The translations under genes and the position numbers were made by a program. Below, piece by piece: positions 34,948 through 44,448 of a stretch of 44,567 nucleotides of DNA. Source of the stretch: an uncultured Pirellulaceae bacterium (GTDB taxonomy: Bacteria > Planctomycetota > Planctomycetia > Pirellulales > Pirellulaceae); contig CAJQQR010000131.1 of NCBI GenBank assembly GCA_905480545.1, positions 1 to 44,567 of the forward strand. The letters are read 5' to 3'. Under the pieces are notes generated by a model, which searched no databases, was not told where the DNA came from, and saw only the letters and a list, made by a program, of their open reading frames with translations. Every line of letters begins with the position of its first letter. Within the stretch, counting starts at the first letter, position 1.

Positions 34948-35775
34948 CTACGAAAAGCATGGGAATGATTCCGCAAAGCGATCCTCTGCAATAGGCCTGA
35001 GCGAGCTAAGCAGTTCTTCCGTTAAAGCGAATTCGGTGGCAAGTTCTGTATCGATTTCGTAATCAGGTTTTGCGAACGACGCTCCAATCCCCCAATGATG
35101 TGCTAAATCATTAGCCAAGCTTATGGCCTTGACGAATTCCGGGTGTGCCGAATCGTTGTAGGCATCGCCGTGGGCCTTGATCGCGAACTTGATTTTTTCA
35201 CCAATCGGCCATGACACAGCAAGTCGGAATCCTGCTTCAGGATGTGTGAATCCAAACGCCTTTTCTTCTTTTTTAAGAAGTGTTTCACCGCAAAGATTGA
35301 TCATCTTTTCGTAAACTTTGGGCGATGTTTTGCAGATAAAAAGCTTTCCAATGTCATGGAACAAGCCTGCGATGAATGCCTCTTCAGGGTCAATTTGTGA
35401 TCTTTCCGCCAGTAGTCTAGCCACCACCCCGCAGCCCAGTGAATGACTCCAAACGATTTCATTGAGTTCGGCTGAGTCCGTTCCGCCGGCAAGGAGAGTT
35501 CTAAATGCGTAGGAAAGTGCGAGCGTTCTTAACGGGCTTCGACCCAGCATCGTTACGGCATGGCTGATCGATGTAATCTCATTGGTGAACCCATAAAACG
35601 GACTGTTGATGGTTTTGATGATCCTTCCGACCAACGGTGGGTCGGTCTCAACGATACTGACAAACTCCGATATGGTGGAGTCAGGGTCGCGAAATGCTTC
35701 CAATAGGCTATTCACGCTTTGCGGAAACGGTGCAAGCTCAAATTTGTTCAGTTTCTCATTTAGTACAGTGCCCAA
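34948..35775 (-). CDS. HDOD domain protein
   Basis: A 275-residue cytoplasmic protein made almost entirely of an HDOD domain, a metal-independent HD-superfamily fold used as a signalling module. FPQSVNSLLEAFRDPDSTISEFVSIVETDPPLVGRIIKTINSPFYG (17-62) and the ISHAVTMLGRSPLRTLAL helix are typical. Unlike many HDOD proteins it keeps an HD pair at 140-141 (GLFHDIGKL). There is no receiver or GGDEF domain, so any signal input must come from a partner. The start is TTG at 35775; an in-frame stop lies four codons upstream and no ATG is near. It is 270 bases downstream of the TolC gene on the same strand. Confidence 0.88.
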   Translation of the reverse strand: MGTVLNEKLNKFELAPFPQSVNSLLEAFRDPDSTISEFVSIVETDPPLVGRIIKTINSPFYGFTNEITSISHAVTMLGRSPLRTLALSYAFRTLLAGGTDSAELNEIVWSHSLGCGVVARLLAERSQIDPEEAFIAGLFHDIGKLFICKTSPKVYEKMINLCGETLLKKEEKAFGFTHPEAGFRLAVSWPIGEKIKFAIKAHGDAYNDSAHPEFVKAISLANDLAHHWGIGASFAKPDYEIDTELATEFALTEELLSSLRPIAEDRFAESFPCFS

Positions 35776-36047
35776 CGATTCGACTTTCTAAATGGATAAC
35801 GAAGCACAAGAGGGTGAGTTAGATTCAGCTTGACAATACTCTAGGACATAGAAACTCGTCCTTAATTCAAAGCTGTTTAATCAACAAATTATCATCGTTG
35901 GCCCAAATGGTAATAACTCGATGCGAGCGTTTTGGAGACGCTTTTTCGTCTCTTGAGCGTCGGAAACAGAACGTGGGATGAGGAGACATCCAGCTGAATC
36001 GCAGGTTATTAGCCGATTTTCGACGGCATGTTTGAGCCGTTGTTGCG

Positions 36048-37904
36048 TTAGAATCCACCCGAAGAGGTTGCCGTTTTGTAAACGATTTGGAAAATCGAAT
36101 ACTCAAGTTCGGCATCGAGAACGTCAAATTTTGCACTTGCAACCGAAGTTTCGTAAATGTTCAATTGTATGAGGTCGATTTCTCCACCTTCAAACGCTAT
36201 TTTGCCCAGTCCGAGCGCGTCTGCGGTAAGTTTCAGGTTTTCAGCAGCTTGGCGATAACGTTTTGCTGCATTATTTATCGCGGATGCTGCATCGGTTATT
36301 TCTGCACGAATCTTATCGGTGGTCAGCTGGAGTTTCGCGTTCAGCTGAGCTAATTTTGCTTGAGCCGCTTTGGACTTGCCAAGTCCCTCCCGCCGTTGCC
36401 ATGGTAGTTCTGCGATAACACCAGCCTGGATTTCTAACGGTTGCTTGTCCCCTTTTTTGCTTGTTAAACCACCTAAGTCTTGGCCGGCAAATCCTTTCAA
36501 ATCCAATTTAGGAAGCAGTAGGTTTTCGGCGTACCGCAATTTGATTTCGTACTGTTGCCGAATGGCGTCAAGCTCACGAACTTCTGGACGATTGGTTGTG
36601 CCAACAGCAATGCCTTCGTTGACGACGTCATTTGATAGTTCCGTTGGAACAGGAAGGCTCTGTGGTAATTGTGATTCGTCAACGATCACCGGCTGGCAGT
36701 TCGAGTCGCGATAGTAGATAGAAAGCTTAATGGCAGATTGTTGCAATTTCCGACGGGCTTTGATCACGTCGGATGTTCGCTTCGCAATAAACCGTTGATT
36801 GTCCAAGCGAACGAGTTTCGCGAGATCTCCTTTTTCAACACGCAATTCGATTTTGGCAACTCTTTGCTCTGCAAGTGTTAAAATTTGCTGCCGAAACGTT
36901 AAAGCTTGTCCTGCCGCGACCCAGTTCCAATAAGCTGCCGCGGCCATGCGTTGTGCGTTGAGGACTTCGATCCCAAGACCCGCTTGATTCTGTGTTCGGA
37001 CTGCCGCCGCACCCAGAACATTGGCACGTCTCTCATCAATGTCACTGTTTTTGAGAAGTGGGATTGAGAAGCCTGCCTTCAATTCTCCACCTTCATTCGT
37101 TTCGCGTTCGCCGTACCATGGTTCGAAATTTCCGTCACCCAATCGATACGTGCCGTAGACTTCGCCACCACCCCATAGCGGTTGGTTAATGCCTAGTTGA
37201 TTCCGATAGGTTTCGTAGAATCCGAGCGGTTGCGCGAGGGAATGGCCAGACAACACCGTGTCGAACTTGCCCATGCTAGCCATTAAGTTTCCGTCCGCTG
37301 CTTCGATCTGTTGCATGGCCATTTCGATTTGTGGCAAACAACTTTCGACGGATTCAAACACCTTTTCCAGACTTAGCTTTCCTTCGGCGCTGATCATCCT
37401 AGGGGATCCTGTGTCGGGGCGGCTAGATTCGGATTTTAGCGAAATTGCTGTCGGCAAATTTTTTTCCAACACATTTTCAGCACTCGGCATATTTTCAGCA
37501 CTTGGCGCAGTCTGATCGTTCCCCTCTTGAAGGAGGGCTACGCGTCGATTGTCACCTTTACCAAGCAGGTTTGACACGCCACCGGGGTTAGAAATGCCAC
37601 CAGTGAACGATGGGACGTTTGGGTTTTTCAACTGTGATTGGGAAATGGCGGTTACCGCCACCGATTGACCAGCATCACGATTACTTGAATGGTGCCTTGC
37701 TTGTGCGGTTAACGCAGGAATCGAAAGAGACGACCTGATGGCAGAATCAGGTGGAGTGGAAGAAAGTTCAATTGCCGGATCTCTTCCTCGGGTGGCTTGG
37801 CACCCAATTGCAAACGCGAGGAATAGGCCAAGGATCGCTGCGACGATGCTGCCGGAGCCTGATCGGTTAGTTGAATTCTTCCTAAAATCAGTCATCACAT
37901 CCAT
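36048..37904 (-). CDS. TolC-family outer-membrane efflux lipoprotein
   Basis: A 618-residue outer-membrane channel subunit. The N-terminus has a lipoprotein-type signal (LGLFLAFAIGC, with Cys after AIG as lipidation site). About 140 residues of low-complexity sequence (SAENMPSAENVLEKN and Ser/Pro-rich parts) precede the OEP domain, which starts near LSLEKVFESVE. The two TolC repeats show long helical stretches (QAALGIEVLN-type, RVAKIELRVEKGDLAKLVRLDNQRFIAKR, AITDAASAINNAAKRYRQAAENLKL) and a GEIDLIQLNIYE end typical of the family. It is the last gene of the ABC-HlyD-TolC operon, 55 bases after HlyD, and would form the exit duct. Confidence 0.88.
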   Translation of the reverse strand: MDVMTDFRKNSTNRSGSGSIVAAILGLFLAFAIGCQATRGRDPAIELSSTPPDSAIRSSLSIPALTAQARHHSSNRDAGQSVAVTAISQSQLKNPNVPSFTGGISNPGGVSNLLGKGDNRRVALLQEGNDQTAPSAENMPSAENVLEKNLPTAISLKSESSRPDTGSPRMISAEGKLSLEKVFESVESCLPQIEMAMQQIEAADGNLMASMGKFDTVLSGHSLAQPLGFYETYRNQLGINQPLWGGGEVYGTYRLGDGNFEPWYGERETNEGGELKAGFSIPLLKNSDIDERRANVLGAAAVRTQNQAGLGIEVLNAQRMAAAAYWNWVAAGQALTFRQQILTLAEQRVAKIELRVEKGDLAKLVRLDNQRFIAKRTSDVIKARRKLQQSAIKLSIYYRDSNCQPVIVDESQLPQSLPVPTELSNDVVNEGIAVGTTNRPEVRELDAIRQQYEIKLRYAENLLLPKLDLKGFAGQDLGGLTSKKGDKQPLEIQAGVIAELPWQRREGLGKSKAAQAKLAQLNAKLQLTTDKIRAEITDAASAINNAAKRYRQAAENLKLTADALGLGKIAFEGGEIDLIQLNIYETSVASAKFDVLDAELEYSIFQIVYKTATSSGGF

Positions 37905-37959
37905 GTTTTGTTGACTTGAATTCTAAATGGGTAAATGGAAATCGTCCTGCAGCGTTGGG

Positions 37960-39327
37960 CTACTTCGACCTCTTCGGTAGTTTTGGTTTTTTTGCTTTCT
38001 TCTGTTTGGGTTCAGAATCTGAAACAATCACAGGGAATCCATTCAATTGTCGCCATACCTCGTAGCCAAGGGAGACTTGTCGAAGCATCACCCAACCATT
38101 TGCGCGAACGCCCTGACGAAGGAACTGATCCGACGGCCAAGGATCCGCTTTCGGGTTTTGCACGACTAAAATTCTAAATTTCCCTTTTCCGTTGTCCGTT
38201 GCATCAACAGTCGAAACGACGCCACTGAATGTACCCACCGAAACGGATGGCCACCCCACGAATTGAACCGCAGGCCAACCTTCAAATTGCAGACGAACTT
38301 CGTCACCCATCTTAATTAGCGGCATGTCATTTCCGGGGACCAAAAGCTCAACAGCTTTCTTTGCCGAATCGGGGATAATTGTAAATAAGGGTTCTCCCTC
38401 TTTGACGGTCTGACCCTGTTCGAAGATGGGCATTCGGAAAATGGTGCCGTCACGCGGAGCCTTGACTTTTCCACCTCGATTCAATGCGTCCAATTTCATT
38501 TGAACGTCAATTTTGTCCTTTCGAATTGTTTCTGTTTCGCTGATCGCACCCGCTTTCATCGCGATGGCATAATCGATTTTGGTTTGGGCGAGTAACTTTT
38601 TTTCTTCTCTTTCCTTCTGCTTTGCGGTCAATTCGTTGGTGAGGGAAATGATATCCTGTCGCAATGAGGCAAGGTCGGCTTTAGCGACTTCCAAGTCTTT
38701 TAGCCACTTCTCAACCTCCTTTTCTGGCTTGGCATCGGAATTGAAAAGGAAAAGCTGCCGGTCATATTGCTGCTGTGCTTGTTTTTCCTTGAATTCGTAA
38801 CCGCGAATTTGTTCTCTCTTGCTCTTTAGCTTTGCTTCCGCTGATTTGACCATTTCGTCAGCAGCCTGCACGGCAAAGACTTTCGCATTGGTGTAAGCAT
38901 CAACTTGGAGCTGGTAAGCATCGGCCTTGGCAATGGTTGCGTCTATTTTCATATCGAGGTTCTTCAGTTGCCCCTCGAGTTGGGCTTTCATGTCGAAAGC
39001 TACCTGCTCGATTTCCAAAATAATGTCACCCTTTTTGACAATTGAGCCCTCGACAAGACCTGGGGTAACCTTCGCGACCACACCTTTAATACGCGATTGC
39101 ACCGTTTGTTGGCGTTCTTGAGGCGCGTACGCAACCACTTGGCCAGTACCTCGTGACGTTTGCTGCCAAGGCAAAGTTGCCATACCTAAAATTGAGATAA
39201 TCATAACGATGACCAGCCAACGCGCGACCCATTGGGCAAAGCGTGAGGATTGAACAAGTTGTATCGCAGACGTTTGAGTTGCAACTTTCTTTCCACCGAT
39301 TTTCGATGAAGATGACTTACTTGTCAT
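37960..39327 (-). CDS. HlyD-family periplasmic adaptor subunit
   Basis: A 455-residue membrane-fusion protein linking the ABC transporter to TolC. One membrane segment at about 35-55 (VARWLVIVMIISILGMATLP) anchors it. The lipoyl half-motif RIKGVVAKVTPGLVEGSIVKKGDIILEIE (about 80-108) is followed by a long coiled-coil hairpin (LKNLDMKIDATIAKAD, EKEVEKWLKDLEVAKADLASLRQDI) and the second half-lipoyl (VKAPRDGTIFRMPIFEQGQTVKEGEPLFTI), then a beta-barrel. The C-terminus is Lys-rich (KQKKAKKPKLPKRSK). ATG at 39327 has AAGGA 8 bases upstream. Confidence 0.9.
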   Translation of the reverse strand: MTSKSSSSKIGGKKVATQTSAIQLVQSSRFAQWVARWLVIVMIISILGMATLPWQQTSRGTGQVVAYAPQERQQTVQSRIKGVVAKVTPGLVEGSIVKKGDIILEIEQVAFDMKAQLEGQLKNLDMKIDATIAKADAYQLQVDAYTNAKVFAVQAADEMVKSAEAKLKSKREQIRGYEFKEKQAQQQYDRQLFLFNSDAKPEKEVEKWLKDLEVAKADLASLRQDIISLTNELTAKQKEREEKKLLAQTKIDYAIAMKAGAISETETIRKDKIDVQMKLDALNRGGKVKAPRDGTIFRMPIFEQGQTVKEGEPLFTIIPDSAKKAVELLVPGNDMPLIKMGDEVRLQFEGWPAVQFVGWPSVSVGTFSGVVSTVDATDNGKGKFRILVVQNPKADPWPSDQFLRQGVRANGWVMLRQVSLGYEVWRQLNGFPVIVSDSEPKQKKAKKPKLPKRSK

Positions 39328-39394
39328 CGATTGATTCCTTCATAAGAATTGGAAAATTCATAAACGACAGAAATAGCCTAAAAGACGGAAAGGT

Positions 39395-41332
39395 TTAACT
39401 GTTGGGAGCGGCGAGGTTAATCGATTTGTCAGCCCATGTTGCAAGTTGCTTCCGTCCCGACGTTACGACGAATGTCGTTTCAGTGAATACCGACAACCCT
39501 TCGAGCAGCTCGTTCAAGTCATCATCCGCCAGTTGGTCGAATAGGCAATCGATTAGGATCAGCGAAGGATTAGCGATTAATCCTCTCGCTAATACAATCC
39601 GGATCGCTTCGACGTTTGAAAGCGGATAACCGCCTACTGAAAGGTTGGTTTGAATTCCGTCGTCATAAGACAGCAACGCCTCGGAGGCCCCCAGTTGGCG
39701 GAGGATTGCCTGAATGTCGGGTTGAGCGATCGAATTTCGGCCGAGTCGTATATTTTCTTCAATCGATCCCGAAAAAATTTCGACCTTCGAAATGAAAACC
39801 ATTCGTTCATTAATCTCTTGATTTGCCAGCCATTCGTAACGGCAATTATTAATCAAAATTCGACCGGCATTGGGTTGCGACTGTTTTTTCAATAAGCCTA
39901 TCAATTCGGATTTACCGGTTCCACTTCTCCCTATGATTGCCAGTCGTTCTCCCGGTTCAATGACAGTGTTCACCGGATGACCTGATCCGTAGCTCGTTTT
40001 CACATCTTGAAATTCAACTTTGAGCGGACCGGAAACGAGATCTGCGCCCTCGGTGCGTTTTCGAGACTCCTTTGGCAAGTCGAATAGTTGTCCAAGTTTT
40101 CCCATGGATGCAAGGAGATCATAGTAGCTCTCCAAATCTTTACCAAACTTTGCAAACGAGCCCAAAATGACGCTGACGATCAACTCGGCGGCAACCAGTT
40201 GTCCCAACGTCATCTCGTCGATGATCACCAGGTATCCGCCCAACGCTAGTAATACGGTTGCTGCAACTGCCTGCATGAATAAGACGAATCCATATTGTCG
40301 AATACGAATTCGAAAGTGAGATTTCCGGTGGTCAAGGTATTTAACGGCAAGTTCGTCGGCGCGATTGATAGCAAATTCGCTGCCGCCGTTGTACTTAAAC
40401 GTTTCACCATGTCGCGAAATTTCTTGCAACCAGGCAGCGGTTTTGTATTTGGTTTTGGACTCGGTAACGGCAGTTTGAACGGCCCCCCGTCCAATAACAA
40501 AAAGTATGACGACCATGATTGCGATCAATCCTATATCGTAACCAAGTAAGAATGGATGGTAGAACGCCAAAACGGATAGACCGATCGCTGTTTGCAGGAC
40601 GACCGTCAATGTATCGAGCAGGAGCTTCGCCGTAATCTTTTGAACATTGAAGACATCGAAAAATTGATTGAGAAGCTCAGGTCCATGAACACCCCTAATG
40701 CTCGCTGCGGGGATTTCTGGAATTCGACTGGCCAAATCGGTTACGGTACGCACAAACATGCGTCGCTGGATGAATTCGACCACAACTGCCATTAACGTTT
40801 GCAACGCCGATTGGAAAGCTAGAAAAATAAATACAATCAGCGATAAAATGAGAAGTGGTTGGAAATATCGACCGAAAGTAATCGTGTTGACAATCGCCTC
40901 AACCGCCAGCGGAGTGGCCAAGCTGAGCAAACCGGTCACGATCGAAAAGATCACAACGGTGCGGACGTCGCGGAGTTCTGGTCGAAGAAAATTAATAAAC
41001 TGTAATAATTCGGAACCGCCAGTTTTGCCTCCGGAGCCCATTTCTTCTTTTTGACTGATGAAAAACCACTCAATTTCTCCATGCTCATTGGCGGCAAAAT
41101 TCTTCCTTAGCCATTTTCTGGAAACGTTTCTTTCGGTTTTGCCAACAACGACGCGAAATTTGTTGCTGTTGAGCTGGTTAAGGACTAGGCAGTATTTGTG
41201 CTCCGATTCATTGGAATCAGGATCGAGCAGAGCAACAGCGGGATTGGATTCGAAACAGGCAGAAAGGAATTCGCTGAATGTGCCTTCGGTTAGCTGGGCC
41301 CTAACCCCTAAAATTTCAGCGTATTCGATCAA
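39395..41332 (-). CDS. ABC export protein with degenerate nucleotide-binding domain
   Basis: A 645-residue half-transporter, first gene of the ABC-HlyD-TolC operon. The N-terminal 100 residues are soluble and could be a C39-like or other accessory domain. The membrane region begins about residue 120 (VVIFSIVTGLLSLATPLAVEAIVNTITFGR) with the usual set of helices. In the nucleotide domain Walker A is intact (GRSGTGKS), but Walker B reads ILIDCLFDQL, with Cys where the catalytic Glu is expected. The signature is PLSNVEAIRIVLARGL instead of LSGGQ; the H-loop appears as VVTSGRK (no His); the Q-loop region VFISKVEIF lacks Gln. It may hydrolyse ATP poorly or act with a partner. The start is TTG 41332; coding-like sequence continues upstream, so the true N-terminus is uncertain. 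Confidence 0.8.
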   Translation of the reverse strand: MIEYAEILGVRAQLTEGTFSEFLSACFESNPAVALLDPDSNESEHKYCLVLNQLNSNKFRVVVGKTERNVSRKWLRKNFAANEHGEIEWFFISQKEEMGSGGKTGGSELLQFINFLRPELRDVRTVVIFSIVTGLLSLATPLAVEAIVNTITFGRYFQPLLILSLIVFIFLAFQSALQTLMAVVVEFIQRRMFVRTVTDLASRIPEIPAASIRGVHGPELLNQFFDVFNVQKITAKLLLDTLTVVLQTAIGLSVLAFYHPFLLGYDIGLIAIMVVILFVIGRGAVQTAVTESKTKYKTAAWLQEISRHGETFKYNGGSEFAINRADELAVKYLDHRKSHFRIRIRQYGFVLFMQAVAATVLLALGGYLVIIDEMTLGQLVAAELIVSVILGSFAKFGKDLESYYDLLASMGKLGQLFDLPKESRKRTEGADLVSGPLKVEFQDVKTSYGSGHPVNTVIEPGERLAIIGRSGTGKSELIGLLKKQSQPNAGRILINNCRYEWLANQEINERMVFISKVEIFSGSIEENIRLGRNSIAQPDIQAILRQLGASEALLSYDDGIQTNLSVGGYPLSNVEAIRIVLARGLIANPSLILIDCLFDQLADDDLNELLEGLSVFTETTFVVTSGRKQLATWADKSINLAAPNS

Positions 41333-41604
41333 GACCTGCTCATCCGTCAGGCCGGTGGCCGCGTCTGCGTCGACAACATTGATATCGTTTTGTGAGAACG
41401 GAATGTGGAAGTGTTCTGCAATTCATCGAAAGTAACCCGCGTAGGTCGGGTGCGAAGAATGACGGTCTTGCGATTCCGAGGACAAACCAATTCTCTTTCA
41501 GCGGATTGCGGTAATAATGGTAATTGTTGGGACTGAAGAGGAGATCTGGCAAAACCCGATCGCCCAATTAGATAGTACGGTCGAAACGACTCATCGTATG
41601 TATA
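41333..41604 (-). pseudogene. Coding-like sequence with broken frames upstream of the ABC gene
   Basis: The ABC frame stays open and protein-like from 41332 back to 41422 (HFHIPFSQNDINVVDADAATG), where TGA interrupts it. A second minus-strand frame, 41567-41340, encodes DLLFSPNNYHYYRNPLKENW and VLGIARPSFFAPDLRGLLS, which also looks protein-like. In that second frame an upstream ATG at 41594 (MSRFDRTI) is cut off by TAA. I read this as the disrupted 5' end of a longer ABC gene or remnant of a preceding gene. It is equally possible that the second frame is chance. Confidence 0.4.
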
Positions 41605-41610
41605 GATTAT

Positions 41611-41625
41611 TTGTTAATTAAACAA
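41611..41625. promoter_or_regulatory. Near-palindrome with LysR-type T-N11-A spacing
   Basis: TTGTTAATTAAACAA lies in an AT-rich region between the divergent ABC operon and the NhaR-like regulator gene. It has TTGTT/AACAA arms and contains T-N11-A, so it is a candidate binding site for the regulator 47 bases away. Confidence 0.4.
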
Positions 41626-41671
41626 AGAAAAAACCGATGAATGAAAATCAAAAAGTGTAAGGGGATTTCGA

Positions 41672-42574
41672 TTGGATTGGCTCAATTATCATCACCTCCT
41701 CTACTTCTGGACCGTTGCAAAAGAAGGTGGGGTATCCAAGGCAGCGGCAAAGCTTCATTTGGCCCAACCTACGCTGAGTAGCCAAATCAAAAAGCTCGAG
41801 TCCCAACTTGGATCGCCGCTCCTCGAAAAAAGTGGCCGTTCAGTCCGACTAACCGAGGTCGGGCAAACTGTTTTCGGCTATGCGGAGGAGATTTTCGGCC
41901 TTGGAAAAGAGCTTGTCGATGTCGTTCAGAATCGAATGCCCGAGGATCGCTCTGTGTTGACGGTCGGGGTTCCTGACGTGCTGCCAAAACTGGTCGTTTA
42001 CCAGTTGCTGCAACCGGCGTTGGCGCAGGACCCAAAGTTACAACTGGTTTGCTATGAAGGAAAATTGAGAGACCTTCTCAGTGAACTTGCGATGCATCAA
42101 TTAGATGTCGTGATTGCCGACAATCCATTGACGCCGGACACTAACATTCGCGCATTTAATCACTTACTTGGTGAATGCGGAATCTCTATCTTCGGCGATC
42201 AACATTTACACAAAAAGTACGTCAAGAATTTTCCGCAATCACTCAATGCAGCTCCTATGCTCCTTCCGACGCAAAACACGGTTCTCAGGCGTCAAATGGA
42301 GCAATGGTTCGACGCAATGGATATTTACCCTGATGTACGTCATGAATTTGAAGACAGTGCCATTCTAAAAGTTTTCGGCCAGGAAGGGCACGGTCTCTTT
42401 GCCGGTCCGACGGCGATTGAAAAGCAAATTTGTCAGCAATACAACGTAAAGCCGTTGGGGCAAGTCAACGAAATCAAGGAACGTTTCTATGCCATCTCAA
42501 TTGAGCGACGCATCAAACATCCAGCGGTGTTGTCCATTTCGGATGCCGCTCAGAATAAGTTGTTTGATCGTTGA
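41672..42574 (+). CDS. NhaR-like LysR-family transcriptional regulator
   Basis: A 300-residue LysR-type regulator. The N-terminal winged helix-turn-helix reads DWLNYHHLLYFWTVAKEGGVSKAAAKLHLAQPTLSSQIKKLESQLG, strongly like NhaR, the activator of Na+/H+ antiporter genes in enterics; the C-terminal two-lobe effector domain follows (LTVGVPDVLPKLVVYQLL, GHGLFAGPTAIEKQI). The start is TTG at 41672, with AAGGGG about 7 bases upstream. It is divergent from the ABC-HlyD-TolC operon and probably controls it; no nhaA is adjacent. Its effector is not known. Confidence 0.9.
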   Translation: MDWLNYHHLLYFWTVAKEGGVSKAAAKLHLAQPTLSSQIKKLESQLGSPLLEKSGRSVRLTEVGQTVFGYAEEIFGLGKELVDVVQNRMPEDRSVLTVGVPDVLPKLVVYQLLQPALAQDPKLQLVCYEGKLRDLLSELAMHQLDVVIADNPLTPDTNIRAFNHLLGECGISIFGDQHLHKKYVKNFPQSLNAAPMLLPTQNTVLRRQMEQWFDAMDIYPDVRHEFEDSAILKVFGQEGHGLFAGPTAIEKQICQQYNVKPLGQVNEIKERFYAISIERRIKHPAVLSISDAAQNKLFDR

Positions 42575-42685
42575 GTTTTTTCGCACTGGGTTGATCGCTC
42601 ATTGCTTCCGATGAACCGCTTAATTTGCGGGGAACGGAATTGAATGAGCGATGGATTGAACTCTCAGGGAATACGCAACCTTTTA

Positions 42686-43885
42686 TTATGGTGAAACGGA
42701 CTTTCCTGCGTGATCCGCTGGAGTGCTTGTCGTCCGTTGAGGTGCTAATGATTCTCTCGCGGCAAGTGCGTTTTCGGTCGCAGTATCCAATGTTTCTGCG
42801 GTCGCGGTAATATGTCCCATCTTTCGACCCCTTTGGGGAGAGGACTTTCCATACAGATGCAGTTTGGCATTTGGATAGGAAAGTGCCTGATTCCAGCGTG
42901 GTGCACCATGTTCCCAACAGTCTCCCAGCAAATTCACCATCGCAGCAGGTCGAGTTTGATGGGTTGAGCCCAGGTTTAACCCGCAAATCGCACGGACTTG
43001 TTGCTCAAATTGGCTGGTGACATGCGCCTCGATTGAAAGGTGACCGGAATTGTGGGGTCGCGGAGCGATTTCGTTCACCAGAAGCCGACCGTCGGAACAT
43101 AAGAAAAATTCGACGCACAAAACACCGATCGATCCCAGTTCTTCCATGATCGCATGTGTGATCTGTTCGGCTTCTATCGAAAGCTTTTTGCCTAAATCAA
43201 ATGGTGATGTCGAAACATCCAGGATGTGGTTCCGATGAACATTTTTAATCGGGGAATATACAGCCGACTCACCATTTGGGCCTCTTGCGCCCACGATGGA
43301 AAACTCCGACTGTAAGTCGACTAGTTCTTCGACAATTGCATTGTCCGTCTGCAATTGCTCCCATGCGTTGGAAAGATCGTTTTTGTCGCGCACGACGACT
43401 TGTCCCTTTCCGTCGTAACCGGACAACGCAGTCTTTACGACACTGGGCAACAGGTTTTCGCATGCGGATTGCAATTCAGACAAGTTGGTCACCGGCCTGA
43501 ATTCGGCGACCGGAATTCCGGCATCTCGCAGAAACGTTTTCTCTTTTAAGCGATGCTGGGTTGTCTCCAAGACTCTTCGTCCCGGACGAACCAGTGTAAA
43601 CTGCTTCGCCGCATCAATCGTTGAGGGTAAAACATTTTCAAATTCGAGGGTCGTTACCGCTACCTGTTTCGCGTATTCCGCGACAGCGTCCAAGTCATCG
43701 TACTTGCCGCAAAACTCAACGTCGGCGACTTGCCCTGCAGGCGAATCTTTAGACGGGGAGAAGACCACAACACGGTAACCCATTTGCTTAGCCGCGATAG
43801 CAAACATGCGTCCGAGTTGGCCACTTCCCAGTACGCCAATTGTTGCTCCGGGTAAGATCGGAGCAGCAGATTGATCTGAATTCAT
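42686..43885 (-). CDS. purK: 5-(carboxyamino)imidazole ribonucleotide synthase
   Basis: A 399-residue ATP-grasp enzyme making N5-CAIR from AIR, bicarbonate and ATP in purine synthesis. [24 protein letters not shown] (15-38) opens the preATP-grasp domain; [15 protein letters not shown] is the ATP-binding segment; [29 protein letters not shown] and [14 protein letters not shown] follow, all typical. The C-terminal 20 residues ([17 protein letters not shown]) extend beyond the usual end. Its ATG overlaps the purE stop by four bases (ATGA), so the two are translationally coupled. It is convergent with the LysR gene. Confidence 0.96.
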   Translation of the reverse strand: MNSDQSAAPILPGATIGVLGSGQLGRMFAIAAKQMGYRVVVFSPSKDSPAGQVADVEFCGKYDDLDAVAEYAKQVAVTTLEFENVLPSTIDAAKQFTLVRPGRRVLETTQHRLKEKTFLRDAGIPVAEFRPVTNLSELQSACENLLPSVVKTALSGYDGKGQVVVRDKNDLSNAWEQLQTDNAIVEELVDLQSEFSIVGARGPNGESAVYSPIKNVHRNHILDVSTSPFDLGKKLSIEAEQITHAIMEELGSIGVLCVEFFLCSDGRLLVNEIAPRPHNSGHLSIEAHVTSQFEQQVRAICGLNLGSTHQTRPAAMVNLLGDCWEHGAPRWNQALSYPNAKLHLYGKSSPQRGRKMGHITATAETLDTATENALAARESLAPQRTTSTPADHAGKSVSP

Positions 43886-44448
43886 ATCTGGTTGTTTTCC
43901 ATAACCTGGTTAGATTGACTTTCGATAAATTCGTTAAGCTGTCGCTTGATCTTCGCGTCGTGATTAGCGAGCACGCGGATTGTCATCAACGCTGCGTTTC
44001 TTGCCCCGGATTCGCCTATCGCAAATGTCCCGACTGGAACACCTTTCGGCATTTGCACAATCGAAAGCAATGAATCGACGCCGTTTAAAATTTGGCTGCG
44101 GATTGGAACTCCGAACACTGGTAGGTTAGAAAGTGAGGCAATCATTCCAGGAAGGTGAGCTGCCCCGCCGGCACCAGCGATAATGATCTGGATTCCGCGT
44201 TCCTCGGCACTTTTGGCGTAATCATACATCCACTGTGGCGTTCGATGAGCCGAAACGACCCGGTTCTCATGTGATATCGAAAATTCTGCAAGTTGGTTGG
44301 AAGCATGTTCCATGGTCGGCCAATCCGATTTGCTTCCCATGACGATACCGACTAGCGGTTTGGGGTCAGATACTGATTCGACCGTTTCAGATGACACAAC
44401 GTTCGGGGTTTGAGGTGTTCCTGAAGATGTCTGATCTGAAGCTGCCAT
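43882..44448 (-). CDS. purE: N5-carboxyaminoimidazole ribonucleotide mutase
   Basis: A 188-residue class I PurE that rearranges N5-CAIR to CAIR, the step after Pur[18 protein letters not shown] begins the fold at about residue 33, and [30 protein letters not shown] and PVFGVPI are hallmark segments. About 30 Ser/Thr-rich residues ([20 protein letters not shown]) precede the normal start, a planctomycete-like extension or a sign that translation begins later; no internal start fits better. It is the first gene of purE-purK, overlapping purK. Confidence 0.95.
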   Translation of the reverse strand: MAASDQTSSGTPQTPNVVSSETVESVSDPKPLVGIVMGSKSDWPTMEHASNQLAEFSISHENRVVSAHRTPQWMYDYAKSAEERGIQIIIAGAGGAAHLPGMIASLSNLPVFGVPIRSQILNGVDSLLSIVQMPKGVPVGTFAIGESGARNAALMTIRVLANHDAKIKRQLNEFIESQSNQVMENNQI

